Source: Chiua virens
Taxonomy: Eukaryota > Basidiomycota > Agaricomycetes > Boletales > Boletaceae
Assembly (NCBI GenBank): GCA_019787685.1
Contig: JAHNUO010000011.1
Location: 1,488,001 to 1,552,000 of the forward strand
Direction of reading: 5' to 3'
DNA: 64,000 nucleotides
Shown piece by piece: positions 53,053-64,000 of this stretch. The position numbers were made by a program, and so were the translations under genes. Position 1 is the stretch's first letter; each line of letters starts with the position of its first letter. Under the pieces are notes generated by a model, which saw only the letters and a program-made list of their open reading frames with translations, was not told the DNA's origin and searched no databases.

Positions 53053-56000
53053 ATGGGCGCGATAGGAACAGCAAGGGTTGATACATCAGAACGTTTGACG
53101 CGTCTTAGGACGTTGATGCAGCAGCAGGATGTGAAGGTGGATGCCTTTCTAGTTCCTAGCGAGGACGAGCGTGAGTGTGCCTCAGCATTTCGATATATGC
53201 TGTTGATTATCCTACTCCAGACTTTAGTGAATACCCCTCTGAAGCTGACAAACGAAGGGGATTCATTTCTGGATTCAACGGCTCGGCAGGTGGATCGAGT
53301 TCGATGGATAAGTGGTCTTTGAACTCATTTTTCGATTCTTAGGATGTGCTATCGTCACCCTTAACGATGCTTACCTTTTCACCGACGGTCGGTATTTCCT
53401 ACAAGCCGAACAGCAATTGGATACGTAAGTGATGCTTACGTTGGTGTAGGCTGCGTTCTAAGTCCAGCATCGCAGAAACTGGACTTTAATGAGGCAAGGC
53501 CTACCTGGTAACTGGTTTTATCGGTGTATAGGACCACATGGTCTGACGTACCACGAGATGTTCCCACCTGGCAAGAATTCCTCCAGAAGGTATGCATTTC
53601 GGTCCGTACTCATCCCGTTGCTAACAATATCCTAGAACCTCGTGCAAGGAACAAGAATCGGGGTTGATCCGACTCTGATTTTAGGCTTGTGTGTCATCTA
53701 CGTCGTTGTCAGCTATGAATGTAGACCCATACAGACATTAGCCGATGCTCAGTCTCTCAAGAACTCTCTCGGAAAGTCGGAGTTGGTCCCTCTTTCACAG
53801 AACCCTGTTGACATTGTATGGGGTTCTGAGCGCCCACGTCGACCGAAAAATCCAGTCTTTGCTTTGAACGTCAAGTATTCAGGTTTGAATCACTGTCTCC
53901 AACGCATTCCTTATGTCCTAATTCCATATTAGGGGAGAGCCTTCGCAGCAAAGCTCGACCGTGTGCGACAAGAATTGGCCAAGAAGAGCGCCGTTGCTTT
54001 GGCCGTCACGTTACTTGACGAGGTCGCTTGGTTATTCAACCTTCGTGGAACGGACATCGATTTCAACCCCGGTACGCATCTTATTATACTTTTCTAAGTA
54101 ACTGGCTAACATGTTACAGTCTTTTTCGCATATGCGGTCGTGAAACACGATTCAGCTGTTCTCTTCATCGACGAGACACAACTCGACGATGCTGTACGGA
54201 CGCATCTTGATCAGGATGTAGGAGGTTAGACCCTACGGAGAATTTCTTCCTTACCTGAAGAGTCTCGTGGGAACAGGTTTGGTAAAGAAAGATCAGGTAT
54301 TGTGACGGAATACAAGGTGTACGATCAGCCCAGTTGACTATATCTAGCCCGTACTACTTGGAGACAAGACAAATCTTGCTGTCGTCCATGCGCTCGGGGA
54401 GGTGGGTACATCACCTGTTCCCGATCCGACTTACATCTGACACGACGAAAAGGAAAACGTGGTCATCGTGCCATCTCCAACTGCGGCCTTGAAGGCAATC
54501 AAAAACAGCACAGAAATAGAGGGTTTCCGGCAATGTCACATACGTGATGGCGCTGCTCTGGCTCGTTACTTTGCATGGCTTGAGGAACAGCTCAACAATC
54601 GCGCTGTTTTGAACGAGAGCCAGGGGTCAGACAAGTTAGAGGAGTTTAGAGCGTGCGTATTGAGGTTTCCCTTGTGACTAGCATTCTGATTCTTTGCAGT
54701 GAACTTGACTTGTTTCGTGGCTTGTCTTTCACGACTATTTCTTCTGCCGGTCCGAACGCAGGTTTGCTTTGAGATTTTCATAATATCGGTTTCGAGTTGA
54801 TTATATACTTCAGCTGTCATTCACTATTCGCCGGATCCCAACGATTGTGCGATTATCTCCAAGGATCAGGTACCTTTACTGCATAGCGGTCGTGTTTCTG
54901 CCCTGACGTTGTCGACAAGATCTATCTATGTGATTCCGGAGGTACGGGAAACCAAAAAGAATACTAGAATGTCGTTCATTGTCTACCTTTCGACTCTGCC
55001 AGGTCAATATCTTGATGGAACGACAGACGTCACTCGCACATGGGCAAGTACTACCATTCTAAAACCAAGGAACAGCGACAGACCATTTATGACAGCATTT
55101 TGGAACCCCATCTAAAGAGGAGAAGCGCGCATTTACTCGGGTTCTTCAAGGGCATATTGCTATTGATACCGCTATTTTCCCGACTGGGACAACTGGTAAG
55201 ACGGTTGATTGTTCTGTGTCAGCGATGGTTGACACATTTCATTCAACAGGATATGTAATGTGTGTAAATATACGTTTACTCTGTCCGAAGAACGCTGACA
55301 ACACTTCAGAGACTCGTGGGCAAGAAGAGCCTTATGGAGAGATGGTCTTGGTGAGCCAACAGTCGTCCCACTCAATGGTATGGTGATATACTCATCCGCG
55401 ATATCCAGACTATAGGTCTGCTCATTTCTTTGTACATGGAATATATTGATCTCACTGCGCTGCATAAATACAGGCATGGCACTGGACATGGTGTTGGACA
55501 TTTCCTGAATGTCCACGAAGGTATCTGTAGAATACTTGGAAATTGACGACCATAATCTCATTGTCTACTTCCTAGGTCCTCAGGGCATTGGCACACGTAT
55601 CGGTAAGGACATACTACCTCCTACCAACTCATTTAGTGACCCGAAGCCAGCATACAACAGCACGGGGATGAAACCAGGAATGACAGTGTCGAATGGTGAG
55701 GAAACGAACCGACTACTAGATTGTTTCGAACCTTACCTCGTGCCTCCCAACAGAACCCGGATACTATGCCGACGGTAAGTGGGGCATACGTATCGAGAGC
55801 GTGGTTATCGTCCGCGAGGTCAACACACCCAATAACTTTGGGAAAAACGGGTACCTCGGCTTTGAACGTGTCACCATGGTTGGTTTCCACGCTTAACTCG
55901 ATTGCACGAGGAACGCTGATCGACGATTGCATGACAGTGTCCTATTCAGACGAGCTTGATTGACTTGTCGATCCTGACGGCTGAGGAAAAGAAGTGGTTG

Positions 56001-56102
56001 AATGACTACCATGCTGAGGTCGAGTTCAAGGTGGCGCCGTTACTCGAGGGAAAGGATGAGCACGCGCTAGCATGGCTCAAGAGACAGTGTCAGCCTGTCT
56101 GA
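53053..56102 (+). CDS. Xaa-Pro aminopeptidase (aminopeptidase P, M24B), multi-exon
   Basis: This metallopeptidase removes the N-terminal residue before proline and needs two metal ions. The start ATG 53053 gives [20 protein letters not shown]. Spliced parts follow: [20 protein letters not shown] (intron 53171-53220), [31 protein letters not shown], creatinase-type N-domain with [20 protein letters not shown], and [20 protein letters not shown]. The catalytic domain has [20 protein letters not shown] (metal Asp pair), [20 protein letters not shown] (His), [18 protein letters not shown] (Glu) and GFERVTM (Glu). It ends WLKRQCQPV at TGA 56100-56102. More than a dozen introns of about 45-60 bp are needed. 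All metal ligands are present. An in-frame upstream extension from 52849 could add a leader. Confidence 0.93.
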
Positions 56103-57955
56103 ATATCATGGGTACTTGAGAGAAGCGTCCAGCTGTGTGTCGATATAGTGAGGAGAGGAATTTACCAAGTACATACCAATGAATAACTTTGTGGATGAGA
56201 GAACCGCCACCGGACCTCGACTCCAAAGTTCCGACTCCGAGTTCCTTCATCCCCATCGAACTGTCAACTACAACTGGCCGATGCAGGACTCGTCCTTTTC
56301 GGGAACCTTTGCCTTCAGAAACCTACTTGGAATTGAACCAGATCAAGATTCGAGCCACAAACCACAGAAGCGACGGAAAACGACGATACGATCACGATCT
56401 CAGCAGTACTATGTGGAAGAAGCCTTTCACTTAACCCACCTATTGCGATGGATGACCTGAAGAGGTGGCGTATCTTACCAGGTTGCAAGCCCGCCATTTC
56501 ATGCTTCGACAACGACTGTGAGATTCTGTGATTGATTGGAGGGTTCTCCTGAATGGTATGTTATCCCTAAATCCCATTGGTTTGTCGACATTCATTGACC
56601 AAGGGTTTGCCATCCTTGTCGTATCGCGGTCCGAATAGTGAGATGAGGACACGTTCGAGTGATGGTGACTCCGGGACCAGGGTTAGGTATATACGGCCGC
56701 CCTGTCCACACTGTCGATCGACTTTTGGACGTCAGCATTTCTCATCTCTGGTGGGAGACGCAGTGTTGTCACATCGCCGTCGACCGCAGAAACTCCTAAA
56801 CTGGCTGCGACCACAGAAATAACCGCGAGAGACCGAGGGATTCGATCAGCGTTCAACATTCCACCCGAGCTGGTCGCGCCTACGGCATTCCGGGTGTGCG
56901 TCCCTGCCCATATCGTGTCCAAGTGGGATACTGTTCGTCATTCGTTATCATCTGATAGAAATATTGCCCCTCATGCATGCGTCAGGACAGGTTCGAATGA
57001 CCTATGACGTTGTATTCAACGAACCAGTGTGGGACATGACATCTCCGCCGCTTTGCAGACATGCGGATATCTACATGCGTGTCGCCGGCAGACTTGGCCC
57101 CACCCGTCCCTGGTTGCCATGCTTCGGTCCCCTTACCACAATCGTCTGTTTAATTGCCCCGCACACAGGGAAGCTCGGATGTCTTCTCAGACCCCAGACG
57201 CCATCGGCAATCTGCGTCGAGGGGTGTATCCGCTTGAGGTGGAAGTGGGTCACTTGTCTGTACGTATTCCAAGTCACGGACAGCGCGTTCGCTAATACAT
57301 TCTGGTGAATGCATAGTACATAGTGCCTTTCCGGTCGGATCTTTTGTGTCTTCATGTGACTGGAACAACATTCCCCAGACGTTCGGTTCTGCCTTGGTCC
57401 GTTCCTACCCGAGTGTATAGCGTCGGGTGTCTGTACGTTGTGACAAAGGTCATAGTCATTTCATCGTTCTGTCACGAACCCCATGACTGAAAAGTTTTTT
57501 GTGAATTGAGAGTAGGTGCCCCACTTTCCAATCCGGGTCGAGACCGCTCGGCTCCTCTCCTCTACAGCATGGCATGGTCTAAGGGCACGTCACATATTAT
57601 TCGTACAAGGTGGAGATGTTAACGTGAAAGGCCTACCGCCATATACTGTACTAATGATACAACCGGGATTCCAGATCCACAACGACACGGCATGACAATG
57701 AGAGTAAAAGATGACAATGCAGGGGTATATATCGTTACAAAATGCTGAATGATGCTGAGAGTGACGCCTCGTACTAGGCGTGCGCAAAGAGTCACGATGG
57801 CCCACTCATAAATATTACAGACGGTCAAAAAAGGCTGAAACGTACACAAACACGCCTAGTAATGCAAAACTCGGAAATGGGGAGAGATCGTTCAGAAGAA
57901 GGCAAGAACCAAAAGCCGAGTGGGCCGGCAGTGACCATAGCGAAATAAAAGCCAT
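56103..57955. other. Spacer with short, unassigned open frames
   Basis: The plus-strand stretch 56179-57300 has several open frames of 70-115 codons (around LVAPTAFRVCVPAHIVSKWD at 56870-56930 and YDVVFNEPVWDMTSPPLCRH at 57005-57065) that could be exons of a gene or decayed remains. I could not join them convincingly and recognise no domain. From about 57310 to 57955 I see nothing. Confidence 0.4.
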
Positions 57956-59680
57956 TCATTCGTCGTCAGAGGTAGGGGACTGTGGGCCGTTGGTGAGGTA
58001 TCCTGCTATGATACCGTTCTCCTTACAATAATTCGTCCGTTTAAGGACTGAGCGCGGTGGCGCCTTGGGTATGAGCCTCCTATTGAGGTCGATTCGGACG
58101 CCATCCTCGTTTTGCCAACCCTCGTTTGATTCTGGGTAATCGTCTAGATCTTCAGGGTAGTCCCCCCCTTGAGCAGGAGGCTTGTATGAACCGTCGTTGC
58201 GCCACAGTTGGTCCCTAAACATCCCCATATCAAAGCGGATCAGTCAGGTTCAATGTCTGGAAGGTCTAGATGAGAGGAATAGAAGCACGCACCCTCGTCT
58301 GTTGAACCATCCTTTCCTTCTCTGGCTCGGCAGGATAGGACTGGGGCAGACCAGCTCCTCGCACCATCGGACGGAACGTGGTGGGGGTACCGTGCTGGCA
58401 CGGCGTGGGCGTGGGGGCATGATCTGGCCTTGATCCCCGTCCGAGTTGCGCCGGCTTGGGTGGCGGTGAGGTGGTTCTGCGGTGATGTCGATGGTCTGGC
58501 CGTACTCCCACTGGCCATAGACGTTGAGCCCCGGTGGGGGCGGCACGACGCCGAGGGAGCTGCTTCCCGCGGACCCGCTGCTCTTGAGTGAGGACGAGCG
58601 GGTGAGTTGTGGGGGTGAGGTGGAGAGGTACCCGACCGTCTCTGCTGCGGTTGACCATGCGCTCTGCGGCGCGTCAGCAGGGTAGGCAGGCCGATCTCCG
58701 ATACGTAACTGCGGGAGCCGTGGACGCGTGGCCTGTGGTGGGACGGAACGCTCGCTTGCGAGCACGAGGCTGTCTTTGCGCACGCGGGCGCTCACAGGGG
58801 GTGTGGGCAGTGGGCGGGAGCCGTGTGCGCCGTCCCTGCTGGCCGAGCGGGATGGCGGGCTGTTGCTCATCTCCGAACAGGTCGGACACGTGTGGTATCC
58901 TACCGGGAAAGGCGTCCCGGATCGTTGTGGTCCATGACCGAGGGAGGGTCTCCGCTCAGGCACGGCTGTGGTCCGAGCGACCTGGAGCATGCCTCGTGGT
59001 GGGGGACAGTCATCGTCCACAGAGCTGTTGCTGGAACCTGAAGAGGTGTGAGAGAAGAGGGAGTCGATCTCGCTCACGGAACTGGCCGTGTCCGAGGCTG
59101 GTGGGTAATAGTAGTCGTGGTAGGGGTCCGACTTTGACGACGCGATGGAGCGTTCGTAGATGTAGGTGTCCGGGATGGGTCCAGGGTGGATGAATCCGAA
59201 ACGCCTCGTGTCAGTGCGATAGCTTCGATCTCGGTCCCGTTCTCGGTCTCGGTCTTCTTGGGCATGGGCGTGGGATGAAGGCGGTGGCTTGTGGAGTTTC
59301 CGAGGAGGATCGCGCACTGAGTGACCTGACGGACGGGGGTCACGATGTGCGGAGGGTTTGTAGTCAATGTCACCTCTTGCGGTGACGGCGGATAGCTGTT
59401 GACCAGCGTCTGAGTACTGACGGGCGGAAGCAGAAAGAGTCGGTGCTTTGAAGACGCGCACCGAAAAACCGGAGGGGACTGGCAAGACGTAGTTCTGTTC
59501 GAGTAAGGCGTAGGGTTGGGTAGGTCGTATTCACTATCATGCCGAACGTTGGAAGAGGGCGATGTGGGTACTGACCTTGGACGATCCCGGAGGGGCTCCG
59601 CCACCTCCGCGGTCAGCTCTTGAGGGTGGACGGACGCCAGGGTTAAACGACAACGGACTTGACAAGAATGCAGTAGCCAT
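57956..59680 (-). CDS. Conserved basidiomycete low-complexity protein, unknown function
   Basis: Three exons are inferred. Exon 1 begins at ATG 59680 (MATAFLSSPLSFNPGVRPPS) and ends GSSK. An intron of about 84 bp (GTCAGT to GAACAG) follows. Exon 2 starts NYVLPVPSGFSVRVFKAPTL and is long, rich in Ser, Pro, Arg and charged residues, with a short CPTC motif. After another intron near 58230-58250 the last exon reads DQLWRNDGSYKPPAQGGDYP and ends at 57956. The C-terminal part (RSVRWCEELVCPSPILPSQR, KGWFNRRG, DLNRRLIPKAPPRSVLKRTN) is the ordered, conserved block. I recall similar C-termini in other Agaricomycete hypothetical proteins. Most of the chain is probably disordered. Confidence 0.75.
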
Positions 59681-61300
59681 ACTAGTAGCTCGACCTCGTC
59701 TGACCTAGCAGAATGGTACGGGCATACGTGTTGGGAGGGAGTACTTATAAGAACGAAAGGAGAAAGGAAAGCGGAGAGAGCGACTTTGGAATTAGTGGTG
59801 AGAAGCGAAAAAGAGAAACACGCGGGGCTTTCGGGAATCGAGGTTGGGGCACTAGATGAAATGGTGAATGGGCTGTCAAGGTAGCGTGCCAATGAGGCCA
59901 CGCTGCGAACACGAGTAAACCAGGTTGCACGACATGAGGTTGATTCTGATGTGAACCCTACCCGAGCAAATGAGGATCGAGTGGCTCTAGGGGCGGAAAG
60001 AACTTGAAAGAAGGTGGCCGCACAAGACCGCCAGGTGTCAATTATGTGCTTGATGCGACCACCCCTGGCACTGACTGGCAAAGAACACTCGTCTCCCGGC
60101 GTCTGACTGTACATATTCACTCTTGGCGTGCAATATTTCTTCGCACGAGACGGCAAAGCTAGCGACCTGGCACAAAAAAAACGTTTTAGTGACCTAGAAC
60201 CGTCCAAAAGGACCACACTCAGCGCGCCTTACGAATAGCGATGGACAACGCTGCATATAAGAGCGACAAACGTGCCGCTGCCTATACGTCAAGAAGCGAG
60301 TGCAGAGAGGCCTAAATTAAGGAAACATGAAGGTAAATTGGGACTTACGTCGGTCTAAGAGGAATGTGTTCAAATGCAGAGACCATATCAGGGACCGAAG
60401 CTCACGCGTCGATCGCCATAGAAGTCACTTTTTCTGGAAAAACCGAGCCCTTGACATCTTTCCAAACTACGAGATGAATGGTTGGTGAGTTTGACAAACA
60501 AATTTGAATTGCGAGCGCTTTGAGTGGTGGTCAACTACCAAAAAAGCCATGCTATCACAGTAAGTCGAGGACGTGGCATCACCAATATTCAGGTTGTTCG
60601 TAACAGAAGCAAGAATGGGAGCACTGCTAAAAGCAAAACACCGCTCTGTATGTACGCCGAAGATTCATCTTACAGCTGCGCAAGCAACAAGTGCTTCGGA
60701 ACACCACGGAAGTACGCTCAGGTTGATGGCCGCTCAGTCACAGGCCGCCACGAGTCAAGGAGAAACCCTGTGCATTCCTGCGTGCAGTGGAGGATTGACT
60801 GAGGGGTGAACACGTACAAAATAGGCAAATGGTGGGAGGAGTGAGGCAGCGGGCAACACTACACCCAATCGAATGCCCGGACGGAGCTTAAAGAGTGGTT
60901 GGTTTGGGCATTTCTGAAAACCGGCGATGTGCAGGATACCCGTCCTCGTCGAGGATTCATGGAGACAAACACGACACATGTTGTTCCGCTACGTCAGCCG
61001 CGCTTCAGATTTTCTGCTGCCGCGCCAGTCGCTGAAAAGCCTGTATCGTCAGAAATCCACCGAAACAGATGGCATGGCGCGGGGGAATCCGGTCAATTGT
61101 GGGGCAGTGTGTGACGGGTCCTTACTACGAATTCCCTCAGGAAGGGCGTCTGAAGCTGCGCCACGATCAATTCATGGTTCGACAGCCACAGGTACGCACT
61201 GCACTCGCTGTATTCCGAGTATTCCGTGCTATCAGATAATCGGTGTCACTGAAAGAGCTGCACAGGAGTGAGTGGACAGCCCAAGTATATATGCTTACGA
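59681..61300. other. Upstream and intergenic sequence
   Basis: I find no convincing gene. A long minus-strand frame overlaps the start of the 59680 gene in another frame and extends to 60216, but it shows no domain. Short frames near 60524-60809 and 60927-61271 lack family features. Confidence 0.45.
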
Positions 61301-61304
61301 ATGG

Positions 61305-61824
61305 AAATGTACGTGAACGGGCACAGCGGTGCGCAGCCAGGGAAAACGATGCAGCGATCGTTTCGAAAGGGAGAATACTGATCGAGAGGGTGTTCACACA
61401 GCGATAGTCGGACTTGATGTGGGGTCCAGATTCGAATTCGCAATGTGTCAATGGTGCGTGAGAGGAAGATGTTGTAAATAGTGTGAAGAGATAGCTTACT
61501 GGTCTCTATCATTAAATGAGAAAGATCACTCACGAGCAGGGTCACGGATGTGTAAGCATGACTCAAAGACATTGAATTCGTCTGTGAAACGAATATTAAC
61601 GAACCTGAAATCAGTTAGAGTGAAAGAAAACCTGGTCGTTGCTCAGGGGTAGTGTGACATGTTACACAAACTTGACTTATTTATCACGCTCGAGGATGTT
61701 TGCACGTTCTTCAGAAACGATCTCGAAAGACGAGTCAGTCGAATGTAATCCAGTAACCAGCTGCTACGTACCATTTTTATCTGATACGTGAACATACACT
61801 GCATGGAACTGTCACCGGACGCAA
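61305..61824 (+). repeat. Partial duplicate of the CFT1 5' region, exon 1 missing
   Basis: Bases about 61305-61700 match 63085-63360 (for example AACGGGCACAGCGGT, TTTCGAAAGGGAG, TACTGATCGAGAG, TGTGACATGTTACACAAAC). Bases about 61702-61824 match 63720-63832, the end of intron 1 and the start of exon 2 of CFT1 (ACGTTCTT, AAACGATCTC, GACGAGTCAGTCGAATGTAA). The stretch 63361-63715, which holds exon 1, is absent from this copy. The exon 2 copy begins TAA instead of GAA after the acceptor, so it cannot be translated. Confidence 0.9.
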
Positions 61825-62294
61825 CGTCCAGCACGTCGCAGGTCTCAATCCCAAGGCATACAGGTCAGGACGTCTTTTCGCGTGCATCGGATGGTTATCT
61901 GACCGTCGTTCCAGGATCGGAACGACGCCGGGTCCAAGCCCTTGTTTAGGGGTGTCCTGGACGCCAAATACTGGATATATCCGAGGAGCTAGGCATACAG
62001 GCTCAGCAGGATATGACACTGCAGATCGGGACCGAGAGGGGGGTGATGTTGAGGGATTGGAGAGTGCGCTTGCTATGCCATGGTGAGGTATCGTGTGTTT
62101 TCTTCTTCGGGTTCGTGCTTGCTTTGGGAAATCGTGTGACGTTCGTTGGTCTACGCTAATCCAAACATAGTAGACAATATACTGAATTGACATTGCGCCA
62201 TGCTATTCGTGTTTCTGAGAATCATCAACCTGTTATCGTTCAGGCTCGAGCTCCAAGCCCCGACTTTCTCCGATCCTGTATCTCCAACCAGTCG

Positions 62295-62554
62295 TTACAG
62301 TTCATCATCATCACTCCCTGGCTCCCCATCCTCGTTGTACCAGCGAACCAACAATTCCTGGTTATTGACGAAGTACGAATGGACAATGAGTTCGAGAGCT
62401 CTACTAGTCGTTTTGCGACCTTCCACGGTGCCGAGCAGTGTGTTGAACACCTTGAGTTTATTAATCCCTTTGTTGTCGCGTATTACTTGGATTATCTGAT
62501 GAAGCATACGATTACGACCATATTCGTCACGGCGGGGACGAATAAAAAAAATCG
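62295..62554 (-). CDS. Probable terminal exon of an unidentified gene
   Basis: The minus strand has a coherent frame after a possible acceptor (CGAAAG near 62555). It reads IVNDFFIRPRRDEYGRNRML, HQIIQVIRDNKGINKLKVFN, TLLGTVEGRKTTSRALELIV, SYFVNNQELLVRWYNEDGEP and ends with an acidic tail at TAA 62295-62297. Composition and periodicity look like a real helical protein. I do not recognise it, and upstream exons toward 63000 are not clear. It may be a remnant rather than a working gene. Confidence 0.45.
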
Positions 62555-63084
62555 TTGACGATCTTTCGGTGGAGGTTTGTTCAGCAGATCAACACAAGGC
62601 AGCCAAAGCATTCGGGAGATCCACGAGATCTTCGTTAACTTGAGAGCGGACAGTGTCTACATGATGCCTCTCCACATTCCTCCGTATCAAGCGATCAATG
62701 TATACTTGACACAAGATACGCGGAACGCGGCCCCATTTCTTTGCAATGCACGTTACTTAGACGGTGGGCAACTACAAGCAAAACATACCTGAAGTTTTCT
62801 ATTGGCTTTCTTGGATGGAATATCTACATAGTAAACATTCACGGTGTTCCTAAAGAGGAATGTCAGAATCACGATATCAACGTCTGAGTCGGAAGACGCC
62901 CATATCCCCGGGTGTTTTCTCAAAGGTTAGTCGTCTAAGGGATTAGAGACGCCGGAGGGGAAAACAACCAATATTCTTCGAGTGATTTTTTCGCATTAGT
63001 ACGATGACTGCATATATGATAAAACAGTATTTCCCCGTGAAAATGCGGTTGAGTGTGAAATTACGCGGTGCCTATGCCCGGTCG

Positions 63085-63416
63085 TAAACGGGCACAGCGG
63101 TACGCAGCAAGGGAGAATAATGCAGCGATAATTTCGAAAGGGAGCATACTGATCGAGAGCCAGCGATAGTCGGAGCTTCAGGCCTCCAGGTTCAAAATGT
63201 GTCACTGGCAGTGGTGAAAGTAAGATGTTGCAATAAATAGTGTGACTAGAGACTCTATCATAAAATGAGAATGATCATTGTGCAAGCATGGTTCAAAGAC
63301 ATCGTAGTGTGACATGTTACACAAACGTGACACATTTGTCACACTAGAGGACGTTTTCATTTTGCTGTGGTGACCGATTTGCAAGTTTGTAGGGAGCTCG
63401 AAGCGAGAAAGTTGTT
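63085..63416 (+). promoter_or_regulatory. CFT1 upstream region
   Basis: This is the sequence before the CFT1 start codon. It contains the motif TGTGACATGTTACACAAAC (63307-63325) followed by TGACACATTTGTCACAC, an imperfect inverted arrangement of GTGACA and TGTCAC, conserved in part in the upstream duplicate. A role in CFT1 transcription is inferred from position only. Confidence 0.45.
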
Positions 63417-64000
63417 ATGCACGCCCTTAGACATGACATTCTTTCTGCAAGTGGTGTGGATTTTGCCGTTTCCCTCAACCTCACTTCTTCCACGTCGTCC
63501 ACCGTCGTAAACATTGTCACCGCAAAATCCAACCTCCTTCGCGTTTATGGCATCCGCGAGCTACCTTCGCCTATCTTCGACCATGTTGAGAGCGAACGTG
63601 ACAAGCGTGCTCGTGTGCGGAAAGGAACAGAGGCAGTCGAGGGTGAAGTAGAGATGGACCAGTCTGGCGAAGGCTGGGTCAACATGGGCACTGTCAAAGT
63701 AAGTGCTTGGTGTAACACGTTCTTGAGAAACGATCTCAAAAGACGAGTCAGTCGAATGTAATCCAGGAACCAGCTACTACGTACCATTTCTATCTGATGC
63801 GTGAACATACACTGCATGGAACTGTCACCGGTATCGACAAAGTCCGTACAATATCGTCTAGCGACGACAAGCTTGACCGTCTCCTTGTCTCCCTCAAAGA
63901 TGCAAAGGTGTGCGTCATCCCCACCCTCTCGGCTTATTCTAAACGAGCACACAGATCGCGTTATTAGAGTGGTCTGAAGCCACACATGACCTCGTTACCG
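63417..64000 (+). CDS. CFT1: Cleavage/polyadenylation factor CFT1 (CPSF160 homologue), 5' end
   Basis: The gene begins at ATG 63417 (MHALRHDILSASGVDFAVSL) and runs off the window. Exon 1 (63417-63698) has NIVTAKSNLLRVYGIRELPS, RKGTEAVEGEVEMD and EGWVNMGTVK. Intron 1 is 63699-63766. Exon 2 (63767-63907) has YHFYLMREHTLHGTVTGIDK and DDKLDRLLVSLKDAK. Intron 2 is 63908-63954. Exon 3 starts IALLEWSEATHDLVT. This is the N-terminal beta-propeller region of the large nuclear subunit that, with partner subunits, recognises the polyadenylation signal and directs 3'-end processing. No lesion was seen in the visible part. Confidence 0.93.

Noticed and set aside
59074..60216. 380-codon minus-strand open frame
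   Set aside because: It overlaps the first exons of the 57956-59680 gene in another frame and has low-complexity, domain-free translation.
1..64000. CRISPR arrays, rRNA or tRNA genes
   Set aside because: No spaced short repeat array, rRNA block or tRNA-like A/B box pair was noticed; the sequence is eukaryotic nuclear in style.

Overview
The window looks like a piece of an Agaricomycete (mushroom-forming basidiomycete) genome. The evidence is short introns of about 50 bp with GT..AG ends, a FunK1-type kinase, a DUF6698-type gene, a Plavaka-class DNA transposon, chromodomain Ty3/gypsy elements, and basidiomycete-style aspartokinase, G-alpha, Xaa-Pro aminopeptidase and CFT1 genes. All calls come from reading the sequence and translations by eye; no database search was possible.

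Left part (1-10940): a three-layer transposon nest. The 3' end of a Ty3/gypsy element A (2-1280, LTR 10625-10940) was split at its polypurine tract by a full-length Ty3/gypsy element B (1281-10617, target duplication GGGGT). B was in turn hit inside its reverse transcriptase by a Tc1/mariner element (4334-5945, TA duplication, about 216-bp inverted repeats).

Middle part (10941-22448): a region of lineage-specific, mostly decaying multigene-family members: a DUF6698-like gene, an F-box/LRR-like remnant, a FunK1 kinase with a nonsense codon, a large inverted repeat, and a member of an uncharacterised Agaricomycete family with a frameshift.

Plavaka region (22449-42107): one Plavaka transposase gene spread over about 20 kb because it was invaded by (i) Ty3/gypsy element C (24658-32035, TSD CTATC), (ii) a solo LTR inside an intron (33763-34193, TSD CTAAT) and (iii) Ty3/gypsy element D (34471-42026, TSD GGAGG), whose 3' LTR contains a solo LTR of a related family E (34703-35344, TSD CATAG). 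D has LTRs that look identical and open gag and pol, so it is young. C carries an extra intron-containing gene on the strand opposite to gag-pol, encoding a coiled-coil protein with a Cys6 zinc-cluster-like motif. D carries additional short ORFs between its 5' LTR and gag. Both C and D have a -1 frameshift heptamer just before the gag stop.

Right part (43137-64000): conventional gene-dense DNA with aspartokinase (-), a G-protein alpha subunit (+) with a 21-nt microexon and an apparent GC-AG intron, an uncertain minus-strand gene, an Xaa-Pro aminopeptidase (+), a conserved low-complexity protein (-), and the 5' end of the mRNA 3'-processing factor CFT1/CPSF160 (+). A broken partial duplicate of the CFT1 5' region lies 1.8 kb upstream.

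A recurring theme is CGA-to-TGA nonsense change in the older repeats and family genes, as expected from deamination of methylated CpG, and its absence from the young element D.
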